Shown in pieces: positions 14,906 through 16,188 of a stretch of DNA of 16,188 bases (position 1 is its first letter; every line of letters begins with the position of its first letter). Under the pieces are notes generated by a model, which was not told the origin of the DNA, ran no database searches, and worked only from the letters and a program-made list of their open reading frames with translations. Source of the stretch: M30B66 sp040882555 (lineage in GTDB: Bacteria > Bacteroidota > Bacteroidia > M30B66); assembly GCA_040882555.1 (NCBI GenBank), contig JBBEBC010000125.1:1-16188 (forward strand), in the 5' to 3' direction. Position numbers and translations under genes: made by a program.

Positions 14906-16188
14906 ATGAGTAAATTATTATTTTGGAGTATTATTGTATTATCCCTAAATCCCCAACTTCTCCAAGGGCAAGTCTTTACTGAAGTGAGTGAAAGTAGAGG
15001 CTTACCATTTATGAGTATTTCTGATTTTTATACTAATATAGATGGCATAGAAGCAGTAAGCCTTGGTAATGGAATAAGCCTTTATGATTGGAATGTAGAT
15101 GGTTATGATGATCTCGTTTTATTGAATTATGATTCTTTTCCTCGGTTTTTCCTAAATAATCAGGGTTTTTTTGAGGAGGTTTTTTTTCTTGATTTGCAGT
15201 TTACTGCAAATTTCACAAGCGTTTGTTGGGTTGATATTGAGAATGATGGAGATCTAGATATAGGATTTAATACACAATTTGATGGTTATTTTTTGTTTGA
15301 AAATGATGGCGATTTCAATTTCTCCAATGTTGCATTAACATCAGGCATTATACCTCAATTAAGCAATGCATATGCGCAATGCTGGGCCGATTACAATCTA
15401 GATGGTTTCATCGACTTGTATTTGCCTTATTATGATGATGGAATTAATACACAAAATCCAACAAGAAACCTGCTTTATAAGAATAACGGAGATGGTTCTT
15501 TTACAGAAGTTTCAGGAATAGCTGGGGTAAGTGATGGATACGCTAAATCACTCGTTGCGGTGTGGTTTGATTATGACAATGACTTATGGCCAGATCTATT
15601 TGTTTTGAATGACAGGGTCTTCTTCGACAACCACTTATATAAAAATAACAGAGATGGAACATTCACGGATGTAAGCCAAGAAGCAGGCGTATTATATGGC
15701 ATCGAATCAATGACAGGCACAGTTGGCGACATGAATAACGACGGAAATCTTGATGTATTTATAACAAATAATGCTTTTGGACCTGCTCTGCTGCATATTA
15801 ATCAAGGAAATGGAACCTTTTCAGAATCTGGAGCAGATTATAATGTACAACTCTATCAAGGAGGTTGGGCAGGGGTTTGGATTGACTACGACAATAATAT
15901 GCTACAAGATTTATTCGTTTGTACTCAACCATCGCCTGGAGATAATTATCTTTTTAGAAATTTAGAAACAATTTTTGAAATAGATAATAATTCGGGGTTA
16001 TTTGGGCAATCAGCATCCCTTTCAGCGGCTTTAGGAGATATAAATAATGATGGCGCACCAGATCTGGTTTCATACAGCACTGCACCAGATGGCTTGCAGA
16101 TTTGGGAAAATAATGGAACAGAAAACAATTACCTGAAAATTAAACTTCAAGGAGTCGTCACCAATCGAGAAGCTATTGGTTCTTGGAT
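14906..16188 (+). CDS. Second secreted FG-GAP/UnbV protein, 3' end outside window
   Basis: An open frame runs from the ATG at 14906 through the right edge: 427 complete codons, no stop. The signal peptide is short and clean (MSKLLFWSIIVLSLNPQLLQGQ). The product is colinear with the preceding gene from GNGISLYDWNVDGYDDLVL onward: repeats DIENDGDLD, DYNLDGFID, DYDNDLWPD, DMNNDGNLD, DYDNNMLQD and DINNDGAPD, then the start of an UnbV-type domain (YLKIKLQGVVTNREAIGSW). It is therefore a tandem paralogue. Two of its calcium loops have lost the conserved Gly (DYDNDLW, DYDNNML). It likely continues into C-terminal modules with a T9SS sorting domain outside the window. Export and surface display are inferred from the signal peptide and its paralogue. 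Confidence 0.9.
   Translation, partial: MSKLLFWSIIVLSLNPQLLQGQVFTEVSESRGLPFMSISDFYTNIDGIEAVSLGNGISLYDWNVDGYDDLVLLNYDSFPRFFLNNQGFFEEVFFLDLQFTANFTSVCWVDIENDGDLDIGFNTQFDGYFLFENDGDFNFSNVALTSGIIPQLSNAYAQCWADYNLDGFIDLYLPYYDDGINTQNPTRNLLYKNNGDGSFTEVSGIAGVSDGYAKSLVAVWFDYDNDLWPDLFVLNDRVFFDNHLYKNNRDGTFTDVSQEAGVLYGIESMTGTVGDMNNDGNLDVFITNNAFGPALLHINQGNGTFSESGADYNVQLYQGGWAGVWIDYDNNMLQDLFVCTQPSPGDNYLFRNLETIFEIDNNSGLFGQSASLSAALGDINNDGAPDLVSYSTAPDGLQIWENNGTENNYLKIKLQGVVTNREAIGSW

Noticed and set aside
15771..16128. 64-aa plus and 60-aa minus ORFs near the right edge
   Set aside because: They overlap the second FG-GAP/UnbV gene, which is open to the edge and colinear with its paralogue.
1..16188. CRISPR array, tRNA/rRNA, insertion sequence, phage or toxin-antitoxin genes
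   Set aside because: No regularly spaced direct repeats, cloverleaf-like sequences, transposase or integrase motifs, or small paired toxin-antitoxin genes were found on reading both strands.

Overview
This AT-rich window (by eye well under 45% GC) looks like chromosome from a member of the Bacteroidota, most likely a marine or freshwater Flavobacteriales-type bacterium. The evidence is secreted proteins with type IX secretion (T9SS) architecture, signal peptides ending in SQ/AQ, several promoters of the TAnnTTTG type known from this phylum, no clear Shine-Dalgarno sequences, and Bacteroidota-style variants of AroA and AroB. The genus cannot be told from the sequence alone.

The layout has one divergence point, at 9423-9529. 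Everything to its left is on the minus strand. Reading leftward from it: a FAD-dependent proline dehydrogenase followed 7 nt later by a small exported protein with a possible thioredoxin-like fold; a Cys-rich putative lipoprotein with its own promoter element; and a tightly packed five-gene run of three exported TPR proteins, a LpxL/HtrB-type acyltransferase and the replication-recombination ATPase RarA (gaps of 9-14 nt and one 8-nt overlap). After a 300-nt gap comes the first 902 codons of a very large secreted repeat protein that leaves the window on the left. That gene has no stop codon inside the window.

To the right everything is on the plus strand: the shikimate pair aroB-aroA with an 8-nt overlap, a cold-shock protein gene with a good promoter and a strong intrinsic terminator, then two tandem paralogous secreted FG-GAP/UnbV (CRTAC1-type) proteins. 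The second is cut by the right edge.

Functionally the window mixes housekeeping genes (aromatic amino-acid and chorismate supply, proline catabolism, replication-fork repair, lipid acylation, cold-shock RNA chaperone) with a large share of envelope and surface proteins. The ORFs not listed are antisense or out-of-frame shadows. No tRNA, rRNA, CRISPR array, insertion sequence or phage gene was seen. I found no convincing new defence or mobile system. The most interesting items are the tandem FG-GAP/UnbV paralogues with decaying calcium motifs, the TPR trio sharing a two-cysteine C-terminal signature, the proline dehydrogenase/thioredoxin-like pair, and promoters placed so close to start codons that transcripts should be leaderless or nearly so.
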